DNA from: Glomus cerebriforme | Lineage: Eukaryota; Glomeromycota; Glomeromycetes; Glomerales; Glomeraceae | NCBI GenBank assembly: GCA_003550305.1 | Contig: QKYT01000368.1 | Span: 1 to 64,000, forward strand | Reading direction: 5' to 3' | Length of the DNA stretch: 64,000 nucleotides | Shown here: one piece after another, positions 12,641 to 24,680 of the stretch | How positions within the stretch are numbered: the first letter of the stretch is position 1 | Layout of the letters: every line of letters starts with the position of its first letter | Translations under genes and position numbers: made by a program | The notes under the pieces: generated by a model | Told to the model about the DNA's origin: nothing | Database searches by the model: none | Seen by the model: the letters and a program-made list of their open reading frames with translations, nothing else

Positions 12641-13260
12641 ATGTCCGTAGAAATACCTTGTTTCAAGTGTATTTCTTATAGAGCTCAACTTGAGCAAAAA
12701 GAAGCAATTATTGCAAAATATCAAAAAATCGTCCAATTTCAAAACGATCTTATTCAAGATTTTTCTCGTGGTCAAAAGATTACCGTAGCTACTAGTAATA
12801 CTACTAGTGAGCCCGTATCGGCTGCTTCTCGTGAAAATTGTGATTAAAAAATATATTTTTTTTTTCTTAATTCAAAACGAAATTCATCATTCATTCGTTT
12901 TTAATTGATCATAGCTAATCGAAACTATTATCGCACTTATATTGGACCTTTGACAAACCAAGTGGATAAAGGATCGTTGAAGCAATGCCTTGAAAAGTCA
13001 TTTGGTCCAGTTAATAACATTGATTTTATTCCCGGGAAGGTATAAATCAATTTTAAATTATTTTCTTCTTTTCATCTTTGACTCGTAAATAAATTTACAT
13101 GGTCACCGAATTTAATTTTGCAAAGTCCTGTGCTTTTGCGAATTTCTCTTCTCCAACCGCGTATCATAATGCTATAAGTGAAGGTGCTGTCATGGTCAAC
13201 GGTATTGTCTTGAATGTCGAACAAGCCAAGAAACCAAGATATCGTTCTTTCAGAAAGTAG
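12641..13260 (+). CDS. Small RNA-recognition-motif protein
   Basis: Three exons. Exon 1 encodes a short helical, probably coiled-coil N-terminus with CFKC and QLEQKEAIIAKYQKIV. Exon 2 (from about 12917) contains the RNP2-like strand TYIGPLTNQV. Exon 3 (from about 13130) contains the RNP1-like strand SCAFANFSS and ends in a basic tail, RYRSFRK. The splice from exon 1 is phase 1; the donor could be either of two GTGA sites near 12809 or 12829, so about 150 residues are expected. The last intron (GTATAA to GCAAAG) is phase 0. The fold indicates RNA binding; the partner is unknown. The stop is TAG at 13258-13260. Confidence 0.72.
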
Positions 13261-13514
13261 TAAAAAGACGCGATTCCAATGTCGACATTTAAAATTATAC
13301 ATGTTATTATGTTCTTGTATTTTTTTTGCTATATAGCAGCATATTAATCTTGCTTTTATTGCAAATGTAATACAATTTTTAATAAATATACATATATAAT
13401 TTCTCAATAAAGTAATTTTTTGCGAAAACTTAAGATCATGTGATAACGAATAATGTGTAACATCGATAATTTGAATCAAAAAATCTCGAAGATAAATTAT
13501 TTCAATGTTAAACC

Positions 13515-14616
13515 ATGCCAAAAGTCAAACGCAAATTAAAAAATTCATTATTAAAACTTCAGCAAGAGAAACAGTACAGAGACAAAATAAATTCATTATC
13601 ACACCCATATTCAAAACCAAAAAATAAGAATAAACCAACTTTTATTAGACCACCGCCACCACCACCATATAAATCTGAAGATAAAATACTATTATTAGGA
13701 GAAGGTGAGTAATATAATACATGAAAATTATATCTCCATACCTATAAATATTAATCTTTTTTTTTTGCTTTTATATTATAGGAAATTTCAGTTTTGCACA
13801 TTCATTAGCTAAAAATATTCTTCATACAGGTCATTTCATTACAGCGACATGTTTTGATTCTGAAAAAATATTAAACGAAAAATATGATGATGCAAAAGAT
13901 CATATAAAATCTTTTATTGAATCTGGTGGTCAAGTAATTTACGAAGTTGATGCTACACAATTAGAAAAATGTAAATTACTAAAAGATAAAAGATTTGATA
14001 AGATTGTATTTAATTTTCCTCATGCAGGTAAGTAAATTCATCCCTCTTAATCAATATATTTATATTTTCTATATTGTTTTTTTTTCTTTTGATTTATTTA
14101 TTAAATAAATTAAATCTTTGTGATTTAATTATAATAGGATTGGGAATAAAAGATCAAGATAGAAATATATTATCAAATCAAAAATTAATACAAGCATTTT
14201 TTAATTCAGCAATACCATTTTTATCATCAAAATCTCTTTATTCAGATACAAATGATGGTGAAATACATATAACAACGAAAACAGGTGAACCGTATAATCA
14301 ATGGAATATAAAAAAATTAGCCAAATCAACAGGTCAATTAGCAATTAAAGAAACAATTGATTTTATACCAAACCAATATCCTGGTTATGAACATAGAAGA
14401 ACTTTAGGTTATCAAAGAGGGAAAAGTAAAAATGATAACAATGAAATTTTATCAAAAAAACCAAAAACTATTATCATTAGTAGAAAAGAATTACTGGAAT
14501 TAGAAAAATTACAAAAAGAAGCAGCTAAGAATGATGATGATGATGATGATGATGATGAAAAATCAAGTGTAAAAAGAAAGAAGAAAAAGAAAAACAATGG
14601 GAAAAATAAGAAATGA
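13515..14616 (+). CDS. BMT5: 25S rRNA (uridine-N3)-methyltransferase BMT5-like (DUF2431)
   Basis: SAM-dependent Rossmann methyltransferase. In yeast, BMT5 makes m3U in 25S rRNA in the nucleolus. Three exons. Exon 1 is a basic N-terminus with a run of six prolines and then KILLLGEGNFSFA, the glycine-rich SAM loop, which is split by the first intron. Exon 2 holds the acidic second strand (FDSE) and the family signature FNFPHAG. Exon 3, from about 14139, has LGIKDQDRNI and the remainder of the fold. A C-terminal extension holds nine consecutive aspartates and then a lysine-rich nucleolar-type tail. The start is the first ATG in frame. It converges on ARP5 with 285 bp between stops. Confidence 0.9.
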
Positions 14617-14901
14617 TGGAAAGTTAAATAAATTTTAATAAAGAAATTGTAATTTATTTTATATAAGTGAATACTATATATTCTTTACATTGATACTACA
14701 ATAATACCAAAAATGAACTGGTTATTAAAACTATAATATTAGTTTTACGCTGTTTGCTATGAATTAGAATTTTTCTAATAAAAACTTGTGCAGGCTTTGA
14801 GCTAATTACTATTAAATTTTTTTTTAGAGATAAAATCAATAAATCATATCACAAAGCTAAACAAATTTAATCTTCCAGATTTATTGATAATAAAATATAA
14901 A
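14617..14901. other. Convergent 3' intergenic region
   Basis: Shared 3' flank of BMT5 and ARP5. AT-rich, with no gene or conserved structure seen. Confidence 0.45.
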
Positions 14902-17900
14902 TTATATTCTATATACATTGCCAAATCTATGTTCTTTTAAATATTCTCCGCCGTATTCTTGATATTCTTGACGAGTCACAGCATATTTGTGAAAATCCTC
15001 TGTTTTAGCCCATAATGCAGCACCACGCCATGCATCAAGTACCGGATCATTAGCATGAATTATTCTTAAAGGCGCGTCTGATGGTAATATAGATCGGAGG
15101 GAAGTTTCTAATCGAGGTAAAAGTCCTGGTGTTTGTGTATGCCCACCTGTAACAAACATAGACTAATAATAAAGAATATTAGTCTTTAACATATTTCATA
15201 AAGAGAAAATTTGAGACATAACTTTTTTTTACCTTAATCATCTTACGCTGGTCATCACAATCAAATCTGTTGACAATATCCCCAATGGTTTCAACCACAC
15301 CAGCTTGATCTAATCCAATAATACTAGGTTGAAACAATGCTTCAGGAACCCTTATTCTTTCAATATTAACATGTAATTGATGCATTTGTCCAAAGTTTTC
15401 TGGATCATATGTAGGCACAACTCCTCGAGTTAACATAAAAACAAGGGAATTTTGCTGTGAATTTATTGCATCAAACGTGTGCTCTGGTAAAAATGCAGGA
15501 TCGTATTGAAGAAGCTTGTTTTCATAATCTCTTAACTGTGTTAATTCCTCTTCTTCCTCCCATGCATCCTCTTCTTTGCTCTATTATAAAATATTGGTTA
15601 ATACAAATCAGGAAGCTTCCTAAAAGCTAGGAGATACTTACTATTTCCTTGTAAATGGACCAATCATTATCATCCATTCCAAATGTGTCCTCTGAAATAA
15701 GTAAAATTAGTAAATGATTGGAATTAGTGAATTAGAAAAATATAAAAAAAAAAAAAATTTACCATCTTGTCCTCTTCTTCGCCTCTTCTGTTGTGGCGTA
15801 TCACTTGCCAAATTGGCTATGGATTTCATTCGCAGTTGTGAAGCATGACTCCTACGATCCATGAGCTGTTCTTTTTTTCGTTTCAAGTTTTTCACTTTTT
15901 CTAATTGACCCTATTAATAATTTAAGTTACTGTTAATCAATATACAACTATAAGATTTCATTTAGTTTATAAAATTACCTCATAACTACTCTTTAATTCA
16001 TTTAACCACCCTTCAAAATCATTTACTCGTCTTTGTTCTTCTGCACGTTCTTCTTCTTCCTAATTAAAAAGAAATATAAATAAAAAGTCCAATAACAATT
16101 AATTACAGTATAGAATATGATTGAAATTTACTTGCTGTCGCCTAGCCAATTCTTTGGCTTCTTTTTGTCTTTGACGTGTTTCGTGCAAACTTTTTGCCGC
16201 GATTTGTTTCTTTTTCTCCTTCTTTTCAGCGTCATTCAATTGATCATCTGGCGTATCAACTAGTGGGAAGGTAGGCTCTTCCTGAAAACATATAAAATAG
16301 AAATAATGAATTAAAATTTAAATCAAAATTTAATTATAATCATTATATTATAATTTTATTTACCTTAATTTCCACTTCGTCAATACCTAACAATTTATTC
16401 CTCGCACGCTGAACGGATTTTTCTGTTTTCAAAATTATCTCATCCAACTCCGCCTCATCGCTTATTCTATTTTCTTTTAATCTTGCCTAAAAAAAAGTTA
16501 TAAAAATTAATATCAAGTTTCTCCATCAATCTTAGAATTATAAAAATTAACTTTTTTTTGGGACACAATACAATCCACTCTGATTTCTTCATTGATGACC
16601 TGCTTTCCTTAAGTTGAACATAAGATTCCAAAGTAATTTCAAGATCTTTTAACTAAAATGTAAAGTTTAAATACGAGATAAGTATAATTTTCCAAAACAC
16701 TGCACAAAACATCAGAATTTACCTTTTGTATACGTAATTTAGCTGCTTGTTCTTTTAAACGACGCGCCTGCTCTTGTCTTCTTTCTTCCTGTCTAGCCAA
16801 TTCCTCTTCCGTTTTTTCATTTGCCTATAACACATTAACAAATTAAGTTATATTCAAAATATAAAGTCAATAAAAGGATTTGCATCTTTAGTTTTTCACT
16901 TACCGGTGGTACATATGGGAATTGAATTATACGATCTTTTAAGGCAAAGGAGTTCGTATTAGAGTATTCTTTCAATTCTTTAAAATAATCCTGTGCAACA
17001 TAGGTGAAGTTATGCACAAGATGCTATTTTACGGTAACATAAGAGCCAAATCTTTCGTTAGAGCTATTTTAATATAATGCTAGTGATTAAAAGTACATGA
17101 CGAGACAAATTCGAACTTGAAAATTATAATTTAATCGATTAGATTAAAGTGATACTAACTTGAGCTTGATTGACCGTCATTTTGGTTGGAAAAGTAGGAT
17201 ATTTGAGCTGCATCAATTTGAGCATGTAATCAGTAGATGTTAATCCGCCGTACGATATCCTGATTTTAAGATATTTGAATCACAAATTAACATTAACATC
17301 ATTAACATTTTAAAAAAAAGGAGAAATTTGCAAACAAGTACTTAAAATACATAAACTATTGTAATACCTTTTAGAATGTTCTAACACATCACGACCACCA
17401 ATTATGGGTATTACATGAGTAGTCGTGTGGCCAGACGAGGCAACAATACCACCCTCATCAAATGAAAGATTATTTGCGTGAAAACTGAAAAGCGCGTCTA
17501 TACCATAACACACGGATGGAACACCATAACCCTCAAACAATAATTCTGACATCACTAAAAAAAGTCTTTATTAAATATTGAATTGATACATTAACATCGA
17601 ATACAGGAATAAAAAATTTGTCTTACATCTCCTCGAATGATTCGGATTGCAAACAGGTTCAGTCATCAATATAGGATGGTATACATTGTCAGTATTGATT
17701 CCAAGTTTGAAAAAAATATAATCTAAAATATATTCCTAAAAAAAAAAAATTATTATTATTTTAGAAACACTCAATACGCATATTTTTCACGATCTTAATG
17801 CTTACCATAGTTTCGAAATTATATACCACATTTCCATCGAATGCTGTTTTTGCATTTGATTTTGCTGTAGCATCCGTATAAATATCATTGCCTACTAGCA

Positions 17901-18431
17901 AGACACTCTGATTAATTTTTCGATCCCTATACTTTGATACCATACTATCAAATTGTACTGAAATCAAGGTAAAAAAATATATATATATATATATTATTTT
18001 TAAATATTTCTTAATGAAAAAAAAATTATTAAACACAGTATTTGATCAAACTTACATCTTGGCGAAACATCGTTTGCCCACCCTACACGACATTGATATG
18101 ACCCTATAATAAATTATATTATTATTAGCTTAAATTATTCTCTCCTCAAAATTATTGGTTTTTAGAGTACGAGTTTTTTTTAGCTCAAAGGCTAACCTTT
18201 CTTCGTGCACACAATTTTCTTTTATCCTCAATATACCTTGGATTCACAACTTAATAACCTATAATTTTCAAGTTTATCTAAAGTATAATAATACTCACCG
18301 TTATCAATAACAATCGGTATTCCTGTATTAAAGGCAACAAATTCATAGTCCGTTGCAGTACAGTTTGGAGTAAAATTTCTTCTTTCAGCAATATTGTAAA
18401 TTTTTGGTTGTGAAATCTCTCTTAGTGACAT
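14902..18431 (-). CDS. ARP5: Actin-related protein 5 (INO80 complex subunit)
   Basis: Nuclear actin-fold subunit of the INO80 chromatin remodeller. Roughly a dozen exons. The first begins MSLREISQPKIYNI and reaches the actin phosphate-1 loop IVIDNG; its glycine codon is split, and the next exon continues SYQCRVGWANDVSPR, an ARP5 signature. Later exons contain SGHTTTHVIP, the long charged glutamate/lysine-rich insertions typical of ARP5 (15700-16800), then LFQPSIIGLDQAGV, VFVTGG-type MFVTGGHTQTPGL and a terminal DAWRGAALWA before GNVYRI-stop. Length and insert pattern fit ARP5 rather than conventional actin or ARP8. It is divergent from the receptor gene at 19243. Confidence 0.92.
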
Positions 18432-19242
18432 TTTGACAAAAGTTATGAGAAGGTTATGATTCAGGCTGATTGTTTTAACTATTTATTTATTTAAAGGATT
18501 ATCAACAACAAAATAAAGCAATTTTGCTTCTATAAGTTTATATAAGTTGCAGTTTAATATACGAAACGATAATATATTAAATATAACATTAAATAATAAG
18601 AATTATTGTATATTTGGCACTACCATTTTTTATTAGATAATCATTTATTACAAAAACGAAACGATAATACAATGCTTCTTCGAATTATATCACGTGGACA
18701 AGCCATGAAAATCGATTTATAAAAATTATTTCAAAATTTATATTAGATAACAAATTCTTGTCGTACCGAAATATAAACTTCGCGCGTTTATGATAAATTA
18801 TAATCTTTACATTTATTTTTTAAAATATTTTTGCCAAGAATAAATCAAAAAAAAATAAATAATATAATCAACCCTTCTGCCCTTTAGGATGCGAAATAGT
18901 TTTAAGAAGGAAAAAGTAATCTTAGGCATAGTCTCAACACCAAAAAAAAAAAAAAACGAGGAAAAACTTTATTAGGAATTTAATGTAATAATTAAACGTA
19001 TTTCTCTCGCGTATTTTCATTTTCAATAGCAGATCGGCATTTTTTATTGTTATCGTAAGATCATACTAGGATCATCATATAATGACAGTATTGTTCCTTA
19101 TCAATCGTCATAGCTATTATATACTAGTAACATATGCTAGTAACAGAGTTTCGAACGGATCTTTCGTTCAACTTACTCCGATAAACATTTTTTTTGTTCC
19201 TTTAAGTTACTTTTTTTTTCTTTGTATAAATTCACGTAAAAT
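18432..19242. promoter_or_regulatory. Divergent intergenic region, ARP5 / receptor gene
   Basis: 811 bp between two divergent starts. A long A tract (about 18940-18957) and T-rich stretches just upstream of the receptor start are present. An upstream ATG at 19082 opens a 73-codon frame that overlaps the receptor start in another frame. It could act as an upstream ORF if the 5' UTR is that long. Confidence 0.4.
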
Positions 19243-20565
19243 ATGGTATTTTTTTTATTTCGTAGGACGTTTTTACGTTTTACTCGCCTTACTACTTTGG
19301 TAGTTTTGTGTTTAACTATTTTAAGTTTTTCTTCAAGTCTTTTTGTAAAAGCTGATGAAGATTCGCAACCTTGTACTGTTACTAACGAAACAACGAAGAA
19401 ATATTATGACTTAGGTCCATTGACAAAAACTGAAGGGTAAATATGTTATAAATTTTAGAAAATTTTTAACTTATTTTTACTTATTTTTGTTTTTTTTTTT
19501 ATTTTTAAAGAGATGATTGGACTATTACAGGATATGGATGGAAATTTTATATAAATATCTGTCAGAATGTTTTATACAAATATGAAAATTCTGAAGAACA
19601 AATAGGTGTTTATGGTATAAGTACAAATGAAAAGGATTATAACGATAATTTTGTTAAGGGTAGTTTAGGGTAAATAAGGTTTAATCTTTCATTTAAATTA
19701 TAAAATTCATTTGATCTTTATTAGCTAACTTTATTAATTTTTATATAAAGGACTACTTCTAAAGAACCTTTCTTCAGAGGTATAATAAATTATATAAATT
19801 TAGATCAAAATCAAATTTAAAAATTATTAATATATTTTTTACATTCTCTTAGAGGATAATCTTATAATGGAATTTACCGATGGCATGACATGTAAAAGTA
19901 CTAATTATAAAAGATCATCTGTTATCTCCTTTATTTGTGATCAAACCGTTGAGGGTCAAGTAAGAAATTATTTAATTCCTTTTGTTTTACTTCTTGGGTT
20001 TATTTTTAACATATATTATTTTTATATATATAGGGTAAGCCAACTTTTGTTTCAAGTTATGAAGATTGCGGATTCTTTTTTGAATGGAGAACTCCTGTTG
20101 CCTGTCCAACTGAAAAAAAAGGAGCTAGCAATGAAGGATGGGGTGTCTTTTTCACCATGTTGGTATATTTAACGATTTTTTATCATTTATGTTGTCATAG
20201 AATATCAATAATCATGTTTGATTTTATACAGTTTCATTATTGCATTAATTGTGTATTTTGTTGGAGGTATTGTGTATAACCGAATGGTTCATAATGCTTC
20301 TGGAGTGCATCAAATTCCAAATTGGGAATTCTGGAGTAATACATGGGATTTCCTAAAGGTAAGGGACTAAAGGGAGATATATATTATGTCATTTCCCATT
20401 ATATTCTTTTATTTACTATTATAATTTATTATGTAGGATATGATTTTGATAATATTTGCACAATGTCCTGTTTTTAAACCAAGGAGACCTGGAGGAAGAA
20501 ATTACAGAAATTTGCCAAGAGATGAAGAACATATTCTAATTGAAGAAGAATTTGAGGAACATTAA
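19243..20565 (+). CDS. Cation-dependent mannose-6-phosphate-receptor-like (MRH) protein
   Basis: Type I membrane sorting receptor. Six or more exons. An N-terminal signal-anchor region ends near LFVKA. A lumenal MRH-type domain with paired cysteines follows (CTVTNETTKKYY, GYGWKFYINICQN, GMTCKST, SFICDQ, YEDCGFFFEWRTPVACP). Then comes one membrane helix (GVFFTMFIIALIVYFVGG) with VYNRMV after it, and a cytosolic tail with GVHQIPNWEFW, which parallels the tail of animal M6PR. The tail ends in an acidic dileucine-type signal, EEHILI, then EEEFEEH. In the family this receptor moves hydrolases from Golgi to vacuole or endosome. Fungal relatives include MRL1 and ATG27; the tail favours the M6PR group. 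Start chosen at 19243 because it opens directly into the hydrophobic signal. Confidence 0.82.
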
Positions 20566-20759
20566 AAAAAAATTGAAAATTTCAATTACAATATATAGAA
20601 TTTATATAACAGTTATGATATACTTAAATTTCCAAGATTCAATGGAATGTATATAAAAGCAACATATCAGGATACTTATTTATCTAGGAATAACAAAGTA
20701 TTGTAATAATAAGACAATGGATATTCAATATTAAATCCAAACTTATAGACTTATAATTA

Positions 20760-21927
20760 TTACAATGTATCTAAATCCTCGGGAATTCCAAATTGTTGAT
20801 TGAAATCAGAACGTTCAATATTAAACTTGTTGGAACAGTAGGATTGGAGTATAAAGATGTTTTCTAATAATGAAATAACTTACAACATTGTATTATTTTT
20901 CTTTTTAATAAAATCGATAGCAAAAATTTATTTATTTATTACCTGTCCAACGATTACCGCATTCCAATGCAATATTAGCATGATTTTCTATATTAAATAT
21001 TCAAACGTTATTCAAGATAGATAATGAAGTACCATATATACTTTAAATATATACCTTTAGCCTCCAAAAGTGTGGGATCACATTCTCGAAAACGTGCCAA
21101 ATTTTCCTGATGTTTTTTATTCGTTGTCTCTAATTCTGCTACTTTTTTCAACAATACAGCTCGATCATCCTTGACAAACAAACCAAAGTTAAAAGAATCA
21201 AATAATAACCATAAATAAACATAAATAAATGAATAAATGAATATAACAGTTAATGTTTACTGATTCTTCGCGTCCGCCATATGCTACACCAATATTAGAT
21301 TGTAATTCGGCATTTTTTTCTTTGAGTTTTTGAAGCTCTTGTGTAAGTACTTCAATTTTAGTTCTACGCTAAAGGATTATTGAATCATACGAGTTCAAAA
21401 ACACGAATTTATTAAAACAAAAATTCGAATCGATTATATAATCTTACTGATTGAAGAGCGCTACTAGGAAAAGACCAAAAGTAATTGGATGTACCAATTT
21501 TGTCCGATGCTACAAGATCATCGTCTACTAAACTTTGAAGTACTTCTTTAACAGATTGTGAAACTTTTTAAAGAATATTCATGATTAGTTGATATAACTA
21601 GATAGAAAGTTAAAATAAAGGTCTTTTTTTTGAAATATCTTACCAATTCCTTTCACTTTTGGTGCAATTTTTTCTAACTCTTTAAGTTGATAAAATTCTT
21701 TCTGTATATATTATATATACATATTTTTTGTTTTTTTAAAAAAAAATTAATATATATATGTATACGGAATTATGGAATTGATATGAAGTATTTGCATACC
21801 GTTTCATGAAACAAAGCTTCGAGCCTTTTACGTTTTTCAGCAGCCGATAAACCTTTTTTCGACTAATTAAAATAAAGAATTAGAAAATAATTTAAATGAA
21901 AAGAGTTTATTTTATAACTTTTACCAT
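20760..21927 (-). CDS. MND1: Meiotic nuclear division protein 1
   Basis: Partner of HOP2 in the meiotic recombination complex that stimulates DMC1/RAD51 strand exchange. Seven or so exons. The first is only the ATG (21925-21927), followed by [21 protein letters not shown], the start of the winged-helix domain. Next come [17 protein letters not shown] and [11 protein letters not shown], then [12 protein letters not shown], all MND1 hallmarks. A coiled coil follows ([38 protein letters not shown]), and the C-terminal helix is [11 protein letters not shown] through [14 protein letters not shown]. Every diagnostic block is intact, so meiotic machinery is retained here. It is divergent from POP7 across 193 bp. 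Confidence 0.94.
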
Positions 21928-22120
21928 GATTTATAAAATTGGTCTTTCGTATTAATAATTTTTTTAAAAAAAACCTTTAAATTTAAGGAACAGATGACAC
22001 GGACGCGTGCAAATATACTTTTTTTAAAATTCGGATTACGTAATAATAAAATTAATTATTCACGTGATACACTGTTAGCAATAATATAAATAGGGCTGGG
22101 TCGTTTAAAATTTCTTAAAT
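21928..22120. promoter_or_regulatory. Short bidirectional promoter region, MND1 / POP7
   Basis: Only 193 bp separate the two divergent start codons, so both promoters must overlap. It contains GGACGCGTGC near 21998, a poly-T tract and a TATAAATA-like stretch about 30 bp upstream of the POP7 ATG. Confidence 0.5.
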
Positions 22121-22920
22121 ATGGGTAAAGCAAAAAAGAAAAGTTTTGGGTTTATTTTCCCCCCTAAACCTTATATAATCCAGAAACAAGATAAAAAACT
22201 TGAGACTCCTAAAGAACAACTACCAGATACTTTATCCACAAAAGTGGAAAGTACAACCGCAAAAAAATCAAATACGAAAAATGAATCCAAGAAACCTACA
22301 CAACAAAAAAGTGATTATTATAATAAATCATCATCTTTCCATTTTATTTCTTTTTCTTATATTGTTGTCTCCAAAAATATAGATATACGAAAAAGAGTGC
22401 CACAACACCCTGCAACAATTCCAACAGATATTTATGTTTCTCGTAAATCAAATTTTAAAGGGCAATTATTTAGGGCTAAAAAACTCTTAATGGAAGATGG
22501 GTAAAAAAAGTTTTATTAAATTTTAATGATTAGCATAATCTTTGATCATATTAACATAACTTTTTTTTTTAATAGACATCCTTCAATAACAATCCATGGA
22601 TTAGGAGCAGCTATACAAAAATCAATAAATTTAGTGTTAGCTTTAAATGATCTAACCCATAATCAAATAATTTATAAAACTACAACTAGTACAGTACAAT
22701 TAGTTGATGATATTATACCAGATGATGATGTAAGTAATAAGATTTCCTTTCTTTCATTCTTGTCTTTATTTATTTATTTATTTATTTTTATTATAAGGAT
22801 AAAGATCTTGAATCTCAGACTAGACAAAATTCTGCTGTACATATTCAAGTTTCTTTGAAGGAAGATGTTAAAAAACATGTGTTAAATAAAAATAATTTAC
22901 CATCTGTTATTAAAAGATGA
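22121..22920 (+). CDS. POP7: RNase P / RNase MRP subunit POP7 (Rpp20), Alba fold
   Basis: Small RNA-binding subunit that pairs with POP6/Rpp25 on RNase P and MRP RNA. A lysine-rich N-terminus (MGKAKKKSFGF) is followed by RKRVPQHPATIPTDIYVSRK, the characteristic start of the Alba domain. Then come the nucleic-acid-binding segment FKGQLFRAKKLL, HPSITIHGLGAAI with INLVLALND, and the C-terminal strands TTTSTVQLVDDIIP and VHIQVSLK. There are four exons. The first intron (about 22311-22382) has no stop and preserves the frame, so it could be overlooked or retained; removal gives QKNIRKRVP, the conserved form. Stop TGA at 22918-22920. Confidence 0.9.
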
Positions 22921-23549
22921 TTGTTAAAAAAAGTATGTTTCATAGCAAATATTACTCTTTCTTTTAAAAGATATTGCATTCTATGTCTGTTATTAAAGCT
23001 AAGATTTTTATAAATAATAATACTTAAGAATTGAAACTTAAGTAAACTATATAACTCAGATTCAAATTTGAATTTTATAAGTATATAAAGAAATGAATAA
23101 TACCATAAAAATAATTAGTTAATTAGTTATACATTGAAAATAATTCTTCATACTTTTTTGAACCATTAAAGAATGAAAAAAGATACTAATATAAGAATAT
23201 AATACATAAATATAAGATAATGTGAAACATATTAGTATTTAATAAACAAATTTAGCAAACCCGTAAAAAAAGGCAAGGAAAGATTTCTAATAGACTCAAT
23301 GTGTAAAATATATACACAGAAATAAAGACAGATATATCGCAATATAAACTGTATAAAAATAATGCGAGGTCATCCAATCGACAAGATTTAATTAATTCTT
23401 GTGTATTAGAAATTTTTTTTTTAAATGCCATATTTGTAATCAATATTAGCTATATTCAAAATTGATCCTAAAACTATGATGTGAGCAGAAATATTGATTT
23501 TTCTTCCATTCGACAAAATGATAAAGAGAATTTTCCAGCAATTCAAAAT
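22921..23549. other. Convergent 3' intergenic region
   Basis: AT-rich 3' flank shared by POP7 and the SWIB gene. No ORF with recognisable content and no clear repeat. Confidence 0.45.
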
Positions 23550-24680
23550 TCAATCTTGACTTTTGTCATCATCTTCTTCAGGCTTTACCCATTCGGAATC
23601 ATCATCGCCAAACAATTCATCATCATCATCTTCTTCTTCTTCATTATCTAAGTCAGCCCAATTCTCTTGATGTTCAATTTTGACTTTAACATCAACAATT
23701 TCAACTTTTGGTATATCATCAATATCATTATCTCCGCTTACATTACTTAAAGTACGATTTTCATAATGATTAGCAGCTGTTCCATTAATATTTTTAACAT
23801 CTGCATCAGCTTGAACTTCTTTCTTTTTAAGATGATCCGTTAAAAATTTATTCATCGTAAAACTATGAATTCTATTTTGTTTAAATATGGTCATTAATCT
23901 TTCATCACAAACAATATAACGTTTATCATTAGGATCTTGGAGCTCATTTTCTTTGATATATGCCCAAAGACGTTTGACTACTTCAAGTCTTGACATCTAT
24001 ATTTGAATTAACGGTTAATATATATATATATATAAAATAATTTTGTAAAATGTAATTACCTCCTCAGCTTGTAAAAATTCTGCTAATACTGAACTTAATA
24101 TCAAGGGTTTATGAATTCCAGTATTTCCCTTTTTTCTTTTCTTTGGTTCTTCACCATCCTGTTCATCATCATCTCTCTTTTTTCGCTTACTTGATTTCTT
24201 CTTAGTGGTACCATTATTACTCTTTGATTTTGATTTTTTCCCATTTGTTTCATTCAGTAATTCTTCCTCAAATTTCCTTTCATATTCAGCATCAGACGAT
24301 TCTGCTTCTGCTTTCGCAGAAGAACCTTTTGGTTTTCGACCACGTTTCTTTTTTTGTGGTGGAGAATCGTCCTCCTGGGACGAATAATCAGATTCACGAA
24401 TTTTAACTTGTATTTTAGGAGGCCTACCTTTAGGTCTAGCTTTTTTTTTATCTCCAGAATTACTATTTTGTTTCTTTTGTTTTTTAGACATTTTAGGTTC
24501 TAAATCATCAAAACAGAGGTCAATAAGCTGTTGAACTTCTTGCTTGCGAGGTGTAAGATCTACTTTAAACTTTTGTTCCAGTTTCATTCGTACATGCCTA
24601 GAAGTAATTACATAAGGATCTGAATCCAAAAGTATACTTTTTATAGTAGGAACAAAGTCTGATAAGTCGACATCAACCAT
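23550..24680 (-). CDS. DEK_C plus SWIB/MDM2-domain chromatin protein (UAF30/TRI1-like)
   Basis: Two exons (24680-24060, 23996-23550) splice in phase 0 to 355 residues. The N-terminal DEK_C domain (residues 1-60) contains VPTIKSILLDSDPYVITSRHV. A basic linker follows, with AT-hook-like KRGRKPKG and PKGRPPK. The SWIB domain begins at IHKPLILSSVLAEFL and continues across the intron as MSRLEVVKRLWAYIKENEL, then DPNDKRYIVCDERL. The C-terminus is strongly acidic. Yeast relatives are UAF30, a subunit of the rDNA upstream activation factor, and TRI1; the sequence does not decide between them. DNA or chromatin binding in the nucleus follows from the domains. Confidence 0.9.

Noticed and set aside
13072..13521. 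149-codon minus-strand frame
   Set aside because: Antisense to the RRM gene's last exon and the intergenic region; no family resemblance.
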